From Flavobacterium sp. SUN046 (GTDB lineage Bacteria; Bacteroidota; Bacteroidia; Flavobacteriales; Flavobacteriaceae): a DNA stretch of 64,000 nt. Below the pieces are notes generated by a model. That model worked only from the letters and a program-made list of their open reading frames with translations, did no database searches and had not been told where the DNA came from. A program made the translations under genes and the position numbers. The DNA lies in contig NZ_JAPQNT010000013.1 in NCBI RefSeq assembly GCF_028867965.1, forward strand, positions 1 to 64,000, read 5' to 3'. This document shows positions 52,111 through 60,496 of the stretch, piece by piece (position 1 is the first letter of the stretch; each line of letters begins with the position of its first letter).

Positions 52111-52830
52111 ATGAATTGTATAATAATTGATGACGAAGCAATGGCAAGAGCAATTATTGCTCAAATGATTTCAAACTACCCAGAAATGATTGTGGTAGAA
52201 GAATTCTCTAATGCTATTCACGCCATTAAATATTTAAATCAAAACCAAGTTGATGTAATATTTTTGGATATTCACATGCCTGACTTTACGGGTTTTGATT
52301 TTATTCAAACCATAAAAAATCCACCAAAAGTAATTTTAGTAACATCGGATAAAAATTTTGCAATAGAAGCTTTTGAATATGAATGCATTGTAGATTATTT
52401 AGTAAAACCAATTACAGAAGAACGTTTTGAAAAAGCAATTCAAAAATTAAAATCTACTAACGAAACTGCAAAAACAGCAACATCAAAACCTATTGATGAA
52501 AAATTACCAGCCGATACGTCTAAAGAATTTTATATCAATATCGACCGACGTTTAATAAAAATAGAATTCGCCACAGTAAATGTTGTAGAAGCTAAAGGCG
52601 ATTATATTCTTATAAAAACCGAGAACAAAAACTACACAGTTCATTCTACACTTAAAAAAATTGAAGATAAATTACCCACAGATTTATTTCTAAAAGTGCA
52701 TCGATCTTTCATTATCAACACCAAAAAAATTATTGACATTGAAGACAATAGTGTGTTGATTGCTAAAGAAGTTATTCCAGTTAGTCGCGCCAATCGTCCT
52801 GAATTGATGAAACGCTTGAATTTGTTATAA
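52111..52830 (+). CDS. LytTR-family response regulator, relay output
   Basis: 239 residues: REC with D53 (VIFLDIHMP), Thr in LVTSDKN and Lys in LVKPITEERF; linker rich in Thr/Ala/Pro; LytTR domain from about 140 (RLIKIEFATVNVVEAKGDYI, VHRSFIINTKKI, VIPVSRANRPEL). Last gene of the operon and its only DNA-binding protein. Phased repeats upstream of the operon itself and of the DUF4114 gene are its likely sites. Confidence 0.93.
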   Translation: MNCIIIDDEAMARAIIAQMISNYPEMIVVEEFSNAIHAIKYLNQNQVDVIFLDIHMPDFTGFDFIQTIKNPPKVILVTSDKNFAIEAFEYECIVDYLVKPITEERFEKAIQKLKSTNETAKTATSKPIDEKLPADTSKEFYINIDRRLIKIEFATVNVVEAKGDYILIKTENKNYTVHSTLKKIEDKLPTDLFLKVHRSFIINTKKIIDIEDNSVLIAKEVIPVSRANRPELMKRLNLL

Positions 52831-52832
52831 AC

Positions 52833-52920
52833 ATTAATCGATACATTATTGCATTTCAACTACAGCAAATTATTGCTAATCGAATATGCAATTTTAGCTC
52901 TTATTTGATAGTTACATTTG
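52833..52920 (+). promoter_or_regulatory. Predicted LytTR-controlled promoter of the DUF4114 gene
   Basis: ATTAATCGATAC at 52833 (10 of 12 identical to the copy at 45527) and TTTCAACTACAG at 52854 are 21 bp apart. They lie 80 and 59 bases upstream of minus-7 box TACATTTG (52913-52920), exactly as in the signalling-operon promoter. TAATCGA also recurs at 52877, 42 bp from its first occurrence. Confidence 0.6.
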
Positions 52921-52945
52921 AATCATAATTTAAAAACTAAAGATT

Positions 52946-55387
52946 ATGAAACAAGTTTTACTAATTGCAGCATTTTTTACTACAGCTTTTCTAACAGCTC
53001 AAAATTATCAGTATTTAGGTTCTTATACATCAGATGGAACGCCACTTTATTTTGTTCAAAGTGATGTTATAACACAAGCTACTTTAGATTTAGTACACAA
53101 CTCTTTACCAGAAAATTATCCCGTACCAACTTATAACCCACAATACATTTCTTCGGGTTATGACTCCGATTTAATTGTTGATAGCTTAGCAGATGTTTGG
53201 GTAACATTTGTAAGTGAAGGAGCAGGATATAAAAATGTTCTAGGATTTTATACTTATGATTTAAACAATCCACCAACAACGGCACCAACAGCTTCTCAAA
53301 TTACAATTGTATTTCCAAATGTTTCTGCTGCAGGAAGTGGCGGAAGTTTAGTAGCAGGTAATAAAGTAAAAATTGGAACTTTCCCAGCTGGAACAGGAAT
53401 TGGCTGGGTGCTTTTAGCAAATGCTTGGAACGGTACTCAAGTTACTAACGGATTGTGGAGATTATTTTCAAATCCTAATTTCAATCCAGAAGCTAATGCT
53501 TCTTTACGCCAACATAACGTATTGTTAAATGATCCTACAAATGAAAGAATCATCCTTGGTTTTGAAGATATTAGAAGAGATAATGGTTCTTGTGATAATG
53601 ATTTTAATGATGCTGTTTTCTACATTTCTGCAAATCCTTATACTGCATTACGAACAACTAATGTGGCTGATGTAAGTACAGCAACAGTTGTGACATCGGC
53701 TAATAGCGGTGGTTTAGAAAGTGAAGGAAGTTTAGCAACTTTAATTGCTAAAAGAAATTTTAATAGAGTTAAAAATAATAGTTTTCAAGATAAAAAACAA
53801 AATCAAATTCCATTTGAAGCATCAACAATAAGTTTTAATAAATCAACTGCAACAACCAATTTCAGTGCTTTATTTCCAGTAACTGGAATGTTTGGTACAG
53901 AAACTTCATACGTGTCAACGCCTGCTGATTTACTAGCAATTACGAACGCTCAAGAAATTTATTCAGTTGATTATTATAACGGAAATGATAGAGTTGTTGC
54001 TGCATTAGCTACAAAAACAATTGGTGGAATTTATAATCACTCAAAAGTAATTTGTGACCGATTGAATAACTCATCACTTGAAGATGTGAGAACTATTAAT
54101 TTGAACGGTTATGAAATTATAATGGTAAAATTGAAACGTGATAATGGAGTAATTGAATATGCCCTAAGTTTTTCAGTACAACAATTAACAAGCGAAAATA
54201 AATTACACAGCTACTGGAATATTGGTCAATATCCAACAGGTGATTATTTAAACTTTCAAATTTGGGGTGCAACAATGGGACAAGTTTCTAGTATCGCAAA
54301 TTATATATTGAATAGATTTATTGATCAAGCGCCTTTAACAACTGAAGTAGTTGCTAATAGAATTCCAACAGTTTTTGTTAAAAAAGGAAACTATAAAGAC
54401 GGACAAATTACTTTATCGATAATCAATAAATCAGGCGCAACTTCATTACAATTTGAAGGAAATAAAAAAGCAACTGAATTAAGTACTACTGATTTTATTT
54501 CATCAAATAATTCTATTTCATCAGCATATCAAAGTGATATAACATTAACAACAAACGGATTATTTGATATTGGATTTTCAATTGTAGGAAATAACTCGCC
54601 ACAACAAGATGCGTTATATCTAGCAGATGGACCTTGGGGTATTGATTATTTAGCAACTGAAACTAACATTTCATCATTTCAAATTACAAATCCTACAGCT
54701 ACTGCAACTTCAAATGCATCTACTTATGTTATTGAAAGAGATGCATCGGTTTCTGGAAATGTAAAAGGAACAATGAATTTATTCAGAAACATTCTTCCTG
54801 GTGAATTACTTTTTGATGCTACTAATTATGATGCAGTTCGTTTTTCAATTCAAAACACACTCCCAGTTGAGGTAATTATGGTTACTGAAAACACAACAGA
54901 TTGGAACAATAGATTGCGTTTTCAAATTCCTGCAAATACTGATTTATCACAATTTGTGATTTCTTTTCAAGATTTTTCTAGTCCAAACGGAGCTGCATTT
55001 AATAATGAAAAAATTAGAGGATTTGTGTTTTCTGTAAAAGGTGATTATAACCAATTTCAACCTTTTGAATTGAATGTGAATAGTCTTGTTTTAGGAACCA
55101 ATAGTGCATTGAACACTTCCAATTTTAGTGCAAATGCAATTTCAAAAACATACAATTATCCAAATCCATTTGAAACACAAACAACAATTGTGTTGCCTGA
55201 AGTAGCTTCTAAAGCAACAGTTAAATTAATAGATATTACAGGAAGAGTTTTACAAGAATCAACCGATGAATTGAATAATGGTACTGAAATTAATTTTGTA
55301 AACAACAATGCACCAAAAGGAATTTATATACTATCAATTACTACTGATACTAATAAAAGTTACCAACAGAAATGTGTAATTAAATAA
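52946..55387 (+). CDS. T9SS-exported DUF4114 surface protein
   Basis: 813 residues. Signal peptide 1-19 (TAQN); a DUF4114 domain at about 145-228 ending in FEDIRRDNGSCDNDFNDAVF, whose D-x-DFND core may bind calcium; a long beta-rich region (230-730), including VSAYxIERDASVSGN-like LPG blocks; and a type A T9SS sorting domain (about 735-813; NYPNPFETQTTIVLPE, DITGRVL, GIYILSI). Likely attached to or released from the cell surface, possibly an adhesin or matrix protein. It follows the signalling operon and shares its promoter pattern, so it is the first candidate target. Confidence 0.85.
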   Translation: MKQVLLIAAFFTTAFLTAQNYQYLGSYTSDGTPLYFVQSDVITQATLDLVHNSLPENYPVPTYNPQYISSGYDSDLIVDSLADVWVTFVSEGAGYKNVLGFYTYDLNNPPTTAPTASQITIVFPNVSAAGSGGSLVAGNKVKIGTFPAGTGIGWVLLANAWNGTQVTNGLWRLFSNPNFNPEANASLRQHNVLLNDPTNERIILGFEDIRRDNGSCDNDFNDAVFYISANPYTALRTTNVADVSTATVVTSANSGGLESEGSLATLIAKRNFNRVKNNSFQDKKQNQIPFEASTISFNKSTATTNFSALFPVTGMFGTETSYVSTPADLLAITNAQEIYSVDYYNGNDRVVAALATKTIGGIYNHSKVICDRLNNSSLEDVRTINLNGYEIIMVKLKRDNGVIEYALSFSVQQLTSENKLHSYWNIGQYPTGDYLNFQIWGATMGQVSSIANYILNRFIDQAPLTTEVVANRIPTVFVKKGNYKDGQITLSIINKSGATSLQFEGNKKATELSTTDFISSNNSISSAYQSDITLTTNGLFDIGFSIVGNNSPQQDALYLADGPWGIDYLATETNISSFQITNPTATATSNASTYVIERDASVSGNVKGTMNLFRNILPGELLFDATNYDAVRFSIQNTLPVEVIMVTENTTDWNNRLRFQIPANTDLSQFVISFQDFSSPNGAAFNNEKIRGFVFSVKGDYNQFQPFELNVNSLVLGTNSALNTSNFSANAISKTYNYPNPFETQTTIVLPEVASKATVKLIDITGRVLQESTDELNNGTEINFVNNNAPKGIYILSITTDTNKSYQQKCVIK

Positions 55388-55426
55388 AACATTTTACTAC
55401 TAGTCGAACTTAATATTCAAATAAAA

Positions 55427-55460
55427 TAAAAACCATCAAATTCGATTTTGATGGTTTTTT
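55427..55460. terminator. Rho-independent terminator after the DUF4114 gene
   Basis: AAAAACCATCAAA and TTTTGATGGTTTTT form a long stem around TTCGA; A-rich and T-rich flanks allow use on both strands between convergent genes. Confidence 0.85.
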
Positions 55461-55500
55461 ATTTGAAGTTAAGTGAATAATTTTTGTATTAATTTCTCAA

Positions 55501-55971
55501 TCATTTTCTTTTTATTTTTTTCATTTGGGTTAAAAAGCTAGGTAAAATTGTTATCACTAAACTGATAATAAAAATTCTATCGTAGTTTATTTCATTATAA
55601 TTTAGAATTCGTTCACCATTTGCGCAAGCAGTACATTCTATAATTTTCATTGAACTTTTAAGGTAGCAAATTGCAATTGTTGTGCATGTAAAAATCGTTA
55701 ATATGAGAATTAAATTAGTGATATTTTTTTTAATTGTTTCATTTCTAATAAGATAAATAATGCTTGTTATAAAAGTTGAAAAACTAAAAACAAAGCCACC
55801 ACTAGCAAAGTGCAAATATTTGGCTGGATGAAGAAATGATATTTTGTTGGCGCTCAAAAATTCAAACAAACTTCGAATGGTTTTTCGATAACAATCTTCT
55901 AAATAAAAAGCAATATAAATTGAGATAATAAAAGCTATAACATAAAACGATAGTAGCTTAATTGTTTTCAT
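55501..55971 (-). CDS. Small polytopic membrane protein of unknown function
   Basis: 156 residues with four predicted membrane helices (about 5-24, 55-75, 85-105, 130-150) and a Cys-containing loop (IIECTACANGERI). I do not recognise the family. Single gene between the DUF4114 and TPR/beta-barrel genes, with no sign of cotranscription with either. Confidence 0.6.
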   Translation of the reverse strand: MKTIKLLSFYVIAFIISIYIAFYLEDCYRKTIRSLFEFLSANKISFLHPAKYLHFASGGFVFSFSTFITSIIYLIRNETIKKNITNLILILTIFTCTTIAICYLKSSMKIIECTACANGERILNYNEINYDRIFIISLVITILPSFLTQMKKIKRK

Positions 55972-56105
55972 GTTGTTGATTTTCGTTTCACGAAGTTATC
56001 ATAAAAATAAATGAATCAATAGCATAAATCAAATTAAACAGTATTGTGTACTATTTACTTACTAGTTTTGGTTATGATTTTTTATTTTAGCTACTTAAGT
56101 TATTG

Positions 56106-58178
56106 CTATAATTTCTTAGTTTCAAATATAGGTTTAGCCGTAATTAGCCATCTCAATCGAAATCCAACTTCAGTATAAGTAAATCCCGAAGCAGTTGCAG
56201 AGGCAATATTACTTCGTAAACCGTATACATTGGCTAAAAAGCGATCTGAAAATTTATAACCTAATTTTGCCTGAATTCTATAAGTTGATTGTTTAGGATC
56301 TTTCTCTATATATTGCAATCCGGTTGCTAAACTTAGTGTATAAAAAATACTTTCTTTTTCGGCTGCTTTTTCATCTTTCAAGAAATCGATAAAAATTTCG
56401 TAAGCGTTAAACATTTTAGGACTAAAGTACACTGTTGGCACTTGATCTTTAAACGAAATGTATTGATAATTAAATCCACCTTTTAATATGGGTTTTGAAA
56501 GAAATGTGTAATACAATGAAGTGAATAATAAATTACGTTGGTTGTTATCACTTTGAGTGGTATAAAAATATTGTGTAAACCAACCAAGTTTAAAGTTTGT
56601 TCCTAAGTTATAATTCAAGTAATAGTTATTGGCAACAATTTCTTTATTTACTAAATCAGCATTGAAATTTTGTATTTCACGTTTGTATCCAACTTCTAAA
56701 TCTTGCAATTTTAATGGTTTTATTTTCAAAAAAACGTCGGCTAACAATTGGCTATAACTATTGCTGTATGAACTTGCGGCACTCAAACCAGCATTGGCAT
56801 TAAAACTAATTTTGGGATGAAATTGATATTGAAATCCAAATTTAAAATCATTTGCAGCAGCGGCATTTTTAGTTATTGAATTTTCAGTTTTTCGGTATTG
56901 ATACATTGCATTAAAAGCCCATTTTGTGCTAATAGGAAATAAAATTGCCGTATTAGTTGCAAAAGCATGGTTGTTTCCATTATCAAATGAGTAACTTAAT
57001 TTTTCTTCTAAAGTTGGTGTATAATTTTCATTCAACTTTCGTAAAAAACCAACTGCATCTTTTTGATTTTCAAATATTTTCAAGGTTTTGTCTACTGCTT
57101 CGTATGCTTTTAATGGTTCGCCATCTGCAAAATAAGCATTCGAAACACCTAAATTTCCATCAAATGATTTGGCATCATTTTTCAGAATATTTTGATAATC
57201 AGCAATACTTTCTTTAAAATCACTTCGGTACATTCCTAATGTTGCTGAAAGTGCTAAAACCCAATTTTCATTCGGATTAGAAATTTTATATTCGTTGATT
57301 TTAGATTCCGCTTCTTTGAATATTTTATTCCAAATCAATGCCTGTACAAAACGTTCTTTGGTTTGATTTTGCAATTTCACATCATTTACAGATTTGCTTT
57401 TTTCCATTGCATTTTTTGAAATAGTCAATGCTTCGCTGTCTTTTCCGGCAATATGCGCTACTAATGCCAAACCATTTAAAGACATTAAACTATCGTTTTT
57501 AAAAGTTGCTAAATCTTGATATGTTTTTTTGGCATTTTTTACATCTTTTGTCATTAAAAAGATGTTGGCTTTATTCATTAATGTTTCTTTATCCTTTGGA
57601 AAATCCTCAAAATTTTCATCTAATAAAGAAAGCGCTGTTTTATACTCTTGTTTTTGTACAAATTCATTAGCATAACCCATTCGAATGTATTTTTTGGAAA
57701 CCAAAGCATTCGGATTTTTAACAGAAACAGCCAATGCTTTATTTACGTATTCTAAAGCATCTTTATATTCTTTTAGGTTAGATAGCGTATTAGCATAACC
57801 TAGTAATGCTGGAAAACTTTCGGGATGTTTCGTTATCAAACCAAAATAATACGGTTTTGCATCAATGAAATTTTTATTCCATAACATACATTCGGCATAA
57901 TTCAACTGAATTTCAAAATCATCTGGATAAGCTTTTAATAATTCATTAAATAGTACTGTTGCTTTTTCAGGACTTGAACTTAAGCCGACTGCTCTACCAT
58001 AACATAGTTTGGCTGTCTTATTATCAGGATATGTTTTTAAAATTTCTTTAAAAAAAGTTTCTGCTTTAGCAAATTCTCCTTTTTCAAGATTAGTAAATCC
58101 TTCTTGCATATTCTGTGCTTGAGCTAAAAAGCCAAAAAGTAAGAAGCAAATCAGTTGTATTTTATTCATTTTTTTCAT
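56106..58178 (-). CDS. TPR / outer-membrane beta-barrel protein (PgaA/BcsC-like layout)
   Basis: 690 residues: signal peptide (to about 22, LAQAQ), roughly ten tetratricopeptide repeats (25-395; FTNLEKGEFAKAETFFKEIL, GYANTLSNLKEYKDALEYV), and a C-terminal beta-barrel (about 400-690) with alternating aromatic strands ending in FRLRWLI. A periplasmic TPR scaffold fused to an outer-membrane barrel is the plan of polysaccharide exporters such as PgaA, BcsC and PelB. With the glycoside hydrolase operon nearby it is a candidate exopolysaccharide exporter. The Met at 58169 is an alternative start. It is transcribed divergently from the STAS gene. Confidence 0.7.
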   Translation of the reverse strand: MKKMNKIQLICFLLFGFLAQAQNMQEGFTNLEKGEFAKAETFFKEILKTYPDNKTAKLCYGRAVGLSSSPEKATVLFNELLKAYPDDFEIQLNYAECMLWNKNFIDAKPYYFGLITKHPESFPALLGYANTLSNLKEYKDALEYVNKALAVSVKNPNALVSKKYIRMGYANEFVQKQEYKTALSLLDENFEDFPKDKETLMNKANIFLMTKDVKNAKKTYQDLATFKNDSLMSLNGLALVAHIAGKDSEALTISKNAMEKSKSVNDVKLQNQTKERFVQALIWNKIFKEAESKINEYKISNPNENWVLALSATLGMYRSDFKESIADYQNILKNDAKSFDGNLGVSNAYFADGEPLKAYEAVDKTLKIFENQKDAVGFLRKLNENYTPTLEEKLSYSFDNGNNHAFATNTAILFPISTKWAFNAMYQYRKTENSITKNAAAANDFKFGFQYQFHPKISFNANAGLSAASSYSNSYSQLLADVFLKIKPLKLQDLEVGYKREIQNFNADLVNKEIVANNYYLNYNLGTNFKLGWFTQYFYTTQSDNNQRNLLFTSLYYTFLSKPILKGGFNYQYISFKDQVPTVYFSPKMFNAYEIFIDFLKDEKAAEKESIFYTLSLATGLQYIEKDPKQSTYRIQAKLGYKFSDRFLANVYGLRSNIASATASGFTYTEVGFRLRWLITAKPIFETKKL

Positions 58179-58298
58179 TCGTCGATTGTTGATTTAATAA
58201 CGATTGCAAGTTAGGGATAATCTTATGATATTTCATCTACAGCAATTTGCTATTCGTCGAAAAACAATAAGGTTTGAACTTAAGTCGACGGATATTTG
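58177..58298. promoter_or_regulatory. Divergent control region of STAS and TPR/barrel genes
   Basis: ATTCGTCGA occurs at 58177 and 58252, and ATCCGTCGA on the minus strand at 58293-58285. TTTCATCTACAGCAA (58231-58245) matches TTTCAACTACAGCAA of the DUF4114 promoter at 14 of 15 bases and lies 60 bases upstream of a near-consensus minus-7 box GATATTTG (58291-58298) for the STAS gene. Confidence 0.5.
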
Positions 58299-58349
58299 CT
58301 CCAGAAACAAAGAACAAATCAAAAATAATAATCTAAAAAAACAATAATC

Positions 58350-58652
58350 ATGGCACTACAAATTACAAACAATTCAGGAATTTTAGAAATAAACGGAAAT
58401 TTAAATTCTCAAAATACGAATTCATTTAATAATTATTTTAATGCATTGTTAGAAAGCACAAACTTTATAACGATTTCATTAAATAATGTGGTAGAAATGG
58501 ACATAAATGGTTTAAATACTATTGTTGGTTTATATAAAAAAGCACTGACTAAAAATAGTATTTTCTATATTATTGGTCAAGAAAATCAAAGAGTTGTTGA
58601 TTTATTCAATGCAGAAAAATTAAATTATTTATTAAGAAAAGATGTTGCATAA
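58350..58652 (+). CDS. STAS-domain protein without phosphoacceptor Ser
   Basis: 100 residues, a single STAS domain (GILEINGNLNSQNTNSF, ISLNNVVEMDINGLNTIVGLYKKA). In anti-sigma antagonists the site is D-S-[ST]-G; here it is D-I-N-G, so it cannot be controlled by Ser phosphorylation in the usual way. It may be a scaffold or ligand binder in the same signalling network; its promoter shares elements with the DUF4114 gene. Single gene followed by three tandem repeats. Confidence 0.85.
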   Translation: MALQITNNSGILEINGNLNSQNTNSFNNYFNALLESTNFITISLNNVVEMDINGLNTIVGLYKKALTKNSIFYIIGQENQRVVDLFNAEKLNYLLRKDVA

Positions 58653-58689
58653 TGATGATAAGAAGTAAAAAGCTTTCAACAATACTTTT

Positions 58690-58850
58690 CAAAAACACGT
58701 TGCCTTTTTTGCCCCAAATCGGTTAACACAAATTAAAATAAAATTAAAAAAACGCGTTGCCTTTTTTGCCCCAAATCGGTTAACACAAATTAAAATAGAA
58801 TACAAAAACACGTTGCCTTTTTTGCCCCAAATCGGTTAACAAAAATTAAG
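58690..58850. repeat. Three-copy 56-57-bp tandem repeat after the STAS gene
   Basis: Each copy contains CGTTGCCTTTTTTGCCCCAA followed by ATCGGTTAACA; copies start at 58698, 58755 and 58811. It fills the gap between the STAS gene and the convergent hydrolase gene; beyond the repeat I see nothing in this gap. Confidence 0.9.
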
Positions 58851-58942
58851 ATTGATTACAAAATTGCATTGTCTTTATGTTAAATCCCTAATAGAACATA
58901 CTTTGGCAATATAATTTTGGAAAAAGTAAATTTTAAAACAGA

Positions 58943-60496
58943 TTAGTAATTTATATATAAAAAAGAAGGTTTTTGTTTTCCTTCCCTATCTATAAATCCA
59001 AATTGTTTTTGTTTGTTTTTTATCCACGGCCATTTCCCGGCAACATTATCTGGAACTTTAGGGAAGTCATATAAAGTCCAAGACACAAATGCAAGTTGTT
59101 TTCTTTTGAAAATGGCTTGTATTTTTTTATGATATTCTGCTTGGTCGTTTTTAGAATTTCCAAACCAGCTCCAAAATCCTTGATTAGACGACATGCCAAA
59201 TTCTTGCATAACTAGTGGTTTATTGGTTGCTTTTTCTAACTCGGCAAATTTGTCTTCAAAAAGAGACAAATCTTCATAATAATGATAGGATACAAAGTCA
59301 ACTTTGTCTTTTAAAATTTCACCAGCTTTAATATTCGAATATCCAATAGTTACTAAATGATTTGAATCGAATTTTTTTACTGTTGCAATCATTTGTTCTA
59401 ACCACGGCTTTACATTTTGTTCACCACGAGATTTGAAATCCAAGTCAGGTTCGTTTTTAACATCCCACGCAATAATAGTATTAAAATCTTTAAATGTAGT
59501 TACAATTTTTTCGGCGTGTCGTTGTGTTAATGTCCAACTTTCGGGCGAATAATCTCCGTAAAAATCAAATAAAGTAACTATTACGGCAAGTTTTTCAGCT
59601 TCAGCTAATTCCAAAACCGTTTTAAGTTTATCTAATTTTTCTTTAGGAATTTCGGCCTTTCCAAAATCTTCATAAGGAATAAATATTCTTATTGTATTTA
59701 GTTTTGCATTCGTAATAATTTTAAAATCAGAAGCAATTGTGTCTTTGTTGAACTTATCTCCAAACATGTCCCAAGCTGAATTTTTAGGATAATAATTCAT
59801 GCCTTTGATTATAAATGGCACGCCATTTTTAGTAATTTGATTTCCTTTTACTGCAAAAATTATTTTAGTCTCTTTTTCTTGTGTTGGTATTATTTCTTTC
59901 TTCATTCTAACGCAATGTCTAACGCGCCAAAATCCATCTTCTAATAACATCAAAACTTTATAAGTTGCCGTATCTTGAACTGAAGATATTAGTTTTTTGT
60001 TTTGATAGATATTTTGAAATTCCACCACATTTTTATCAGTAAATACTACTTGTTGGCCATCTTCGCTATAAAAATCTAAAAACGGATGATGTTCAAGAGT
60101 TGTGTTTTCTATGGTGATTTTTTTTGCTTTATTGTATTTTATTATTTGTTGTAAATTCTTTCTGGTGTTTTCTGTAAAATAATCATCAATGCCTTCGTTG
60201 GTGTTGTTTTTTAAAGCATTATTTTTAATGTACCAAGAAAATAAATAATGTTTTTCTATTGTTTTTAATGTTTGATTTTCCATTTTTCTTGCTGGATTTT
60301 CTAAACTTTCCCAGGTTACTTTTGGCAAATAAGTATTGGTAGTTTCTTTGTCCATATGCAACATCGAGCTTCTATCGGCTCCAGAATTTAAATAACCTAA
60401 AATTTCACTTATTCCGAATAAAACCAATATGTTTATGGCAATAAACGAAACAATCAAAATGGTTCGATAATTATTTTTATTGTTAATGAATGTCAT
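58943..60496 (-). CDS. Membrane-anchored glycoside hydrolase (clan A, cellulase-like)
   Basis: 517 residues: one N-terminal membrane helix (about 12-32), an accessory domain (about 60-210; HPFLDFYSEDGQQVVF, YKVLMLLEDGFWRVRH), and a (beta/alpha)8 glycosidase (about 215-517). The acid/base Glu lies in AWDVKNEPD and the nucleophile Glu in VMQEFGMSS, the arrangement of GH5 and related clan A enzymes. A hydrolase tethered to the membrane and encoded with a large membrane protein is typical of exopolysaccharide loci, where it trims the polymer. Overlaps the gene upstream by 14 bases. Confidence 0.8.
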   Translation of the reverse strand: MTFINNKNNYRTILIVSFIAINILVLFGISEILGYLNSGADRSSMLHMDKETTNTYLPKVTWESLENPARKMENQTLKTIEKHYLFSWYIKNNALKNNTNEGIDDYFTENTRKNLQQIIKYNKAKKITIENTTLEHHPFLDFYSEDGQQVVFTDKNVVEFQNIYQNKKLISSVQDTATYKVLMLLEDGFWRVRHCVRMKKEIIPTQEKETKIIFAVKGNQITKNGVPFIIKGMNYYPKNSAWDMFGDKFNKDTIASDFKIITNAKLNTIRIFIPYEDFGKAEIPKEKLDKLKTVLELAEAEKLAVIVTLFDFYGDYSPESWTLTQRHAEKIVTTFKDFNTIIAWDVKNEPDLDFKSRGEQNVKPWLEQMIATVKKFDSNHLVTIGYSNIKAGEILKDKVDFVSYHYYEDLSLFEDKFAELEKATNKPLVMQEFGMSSNQGFWSWFGNSKNDQAEYHKKIQAIFKRKQLAFVSWTLYDFPKVPDNVAGKWPWIKNKQKQFGFIDREGKQKPSFLYINY

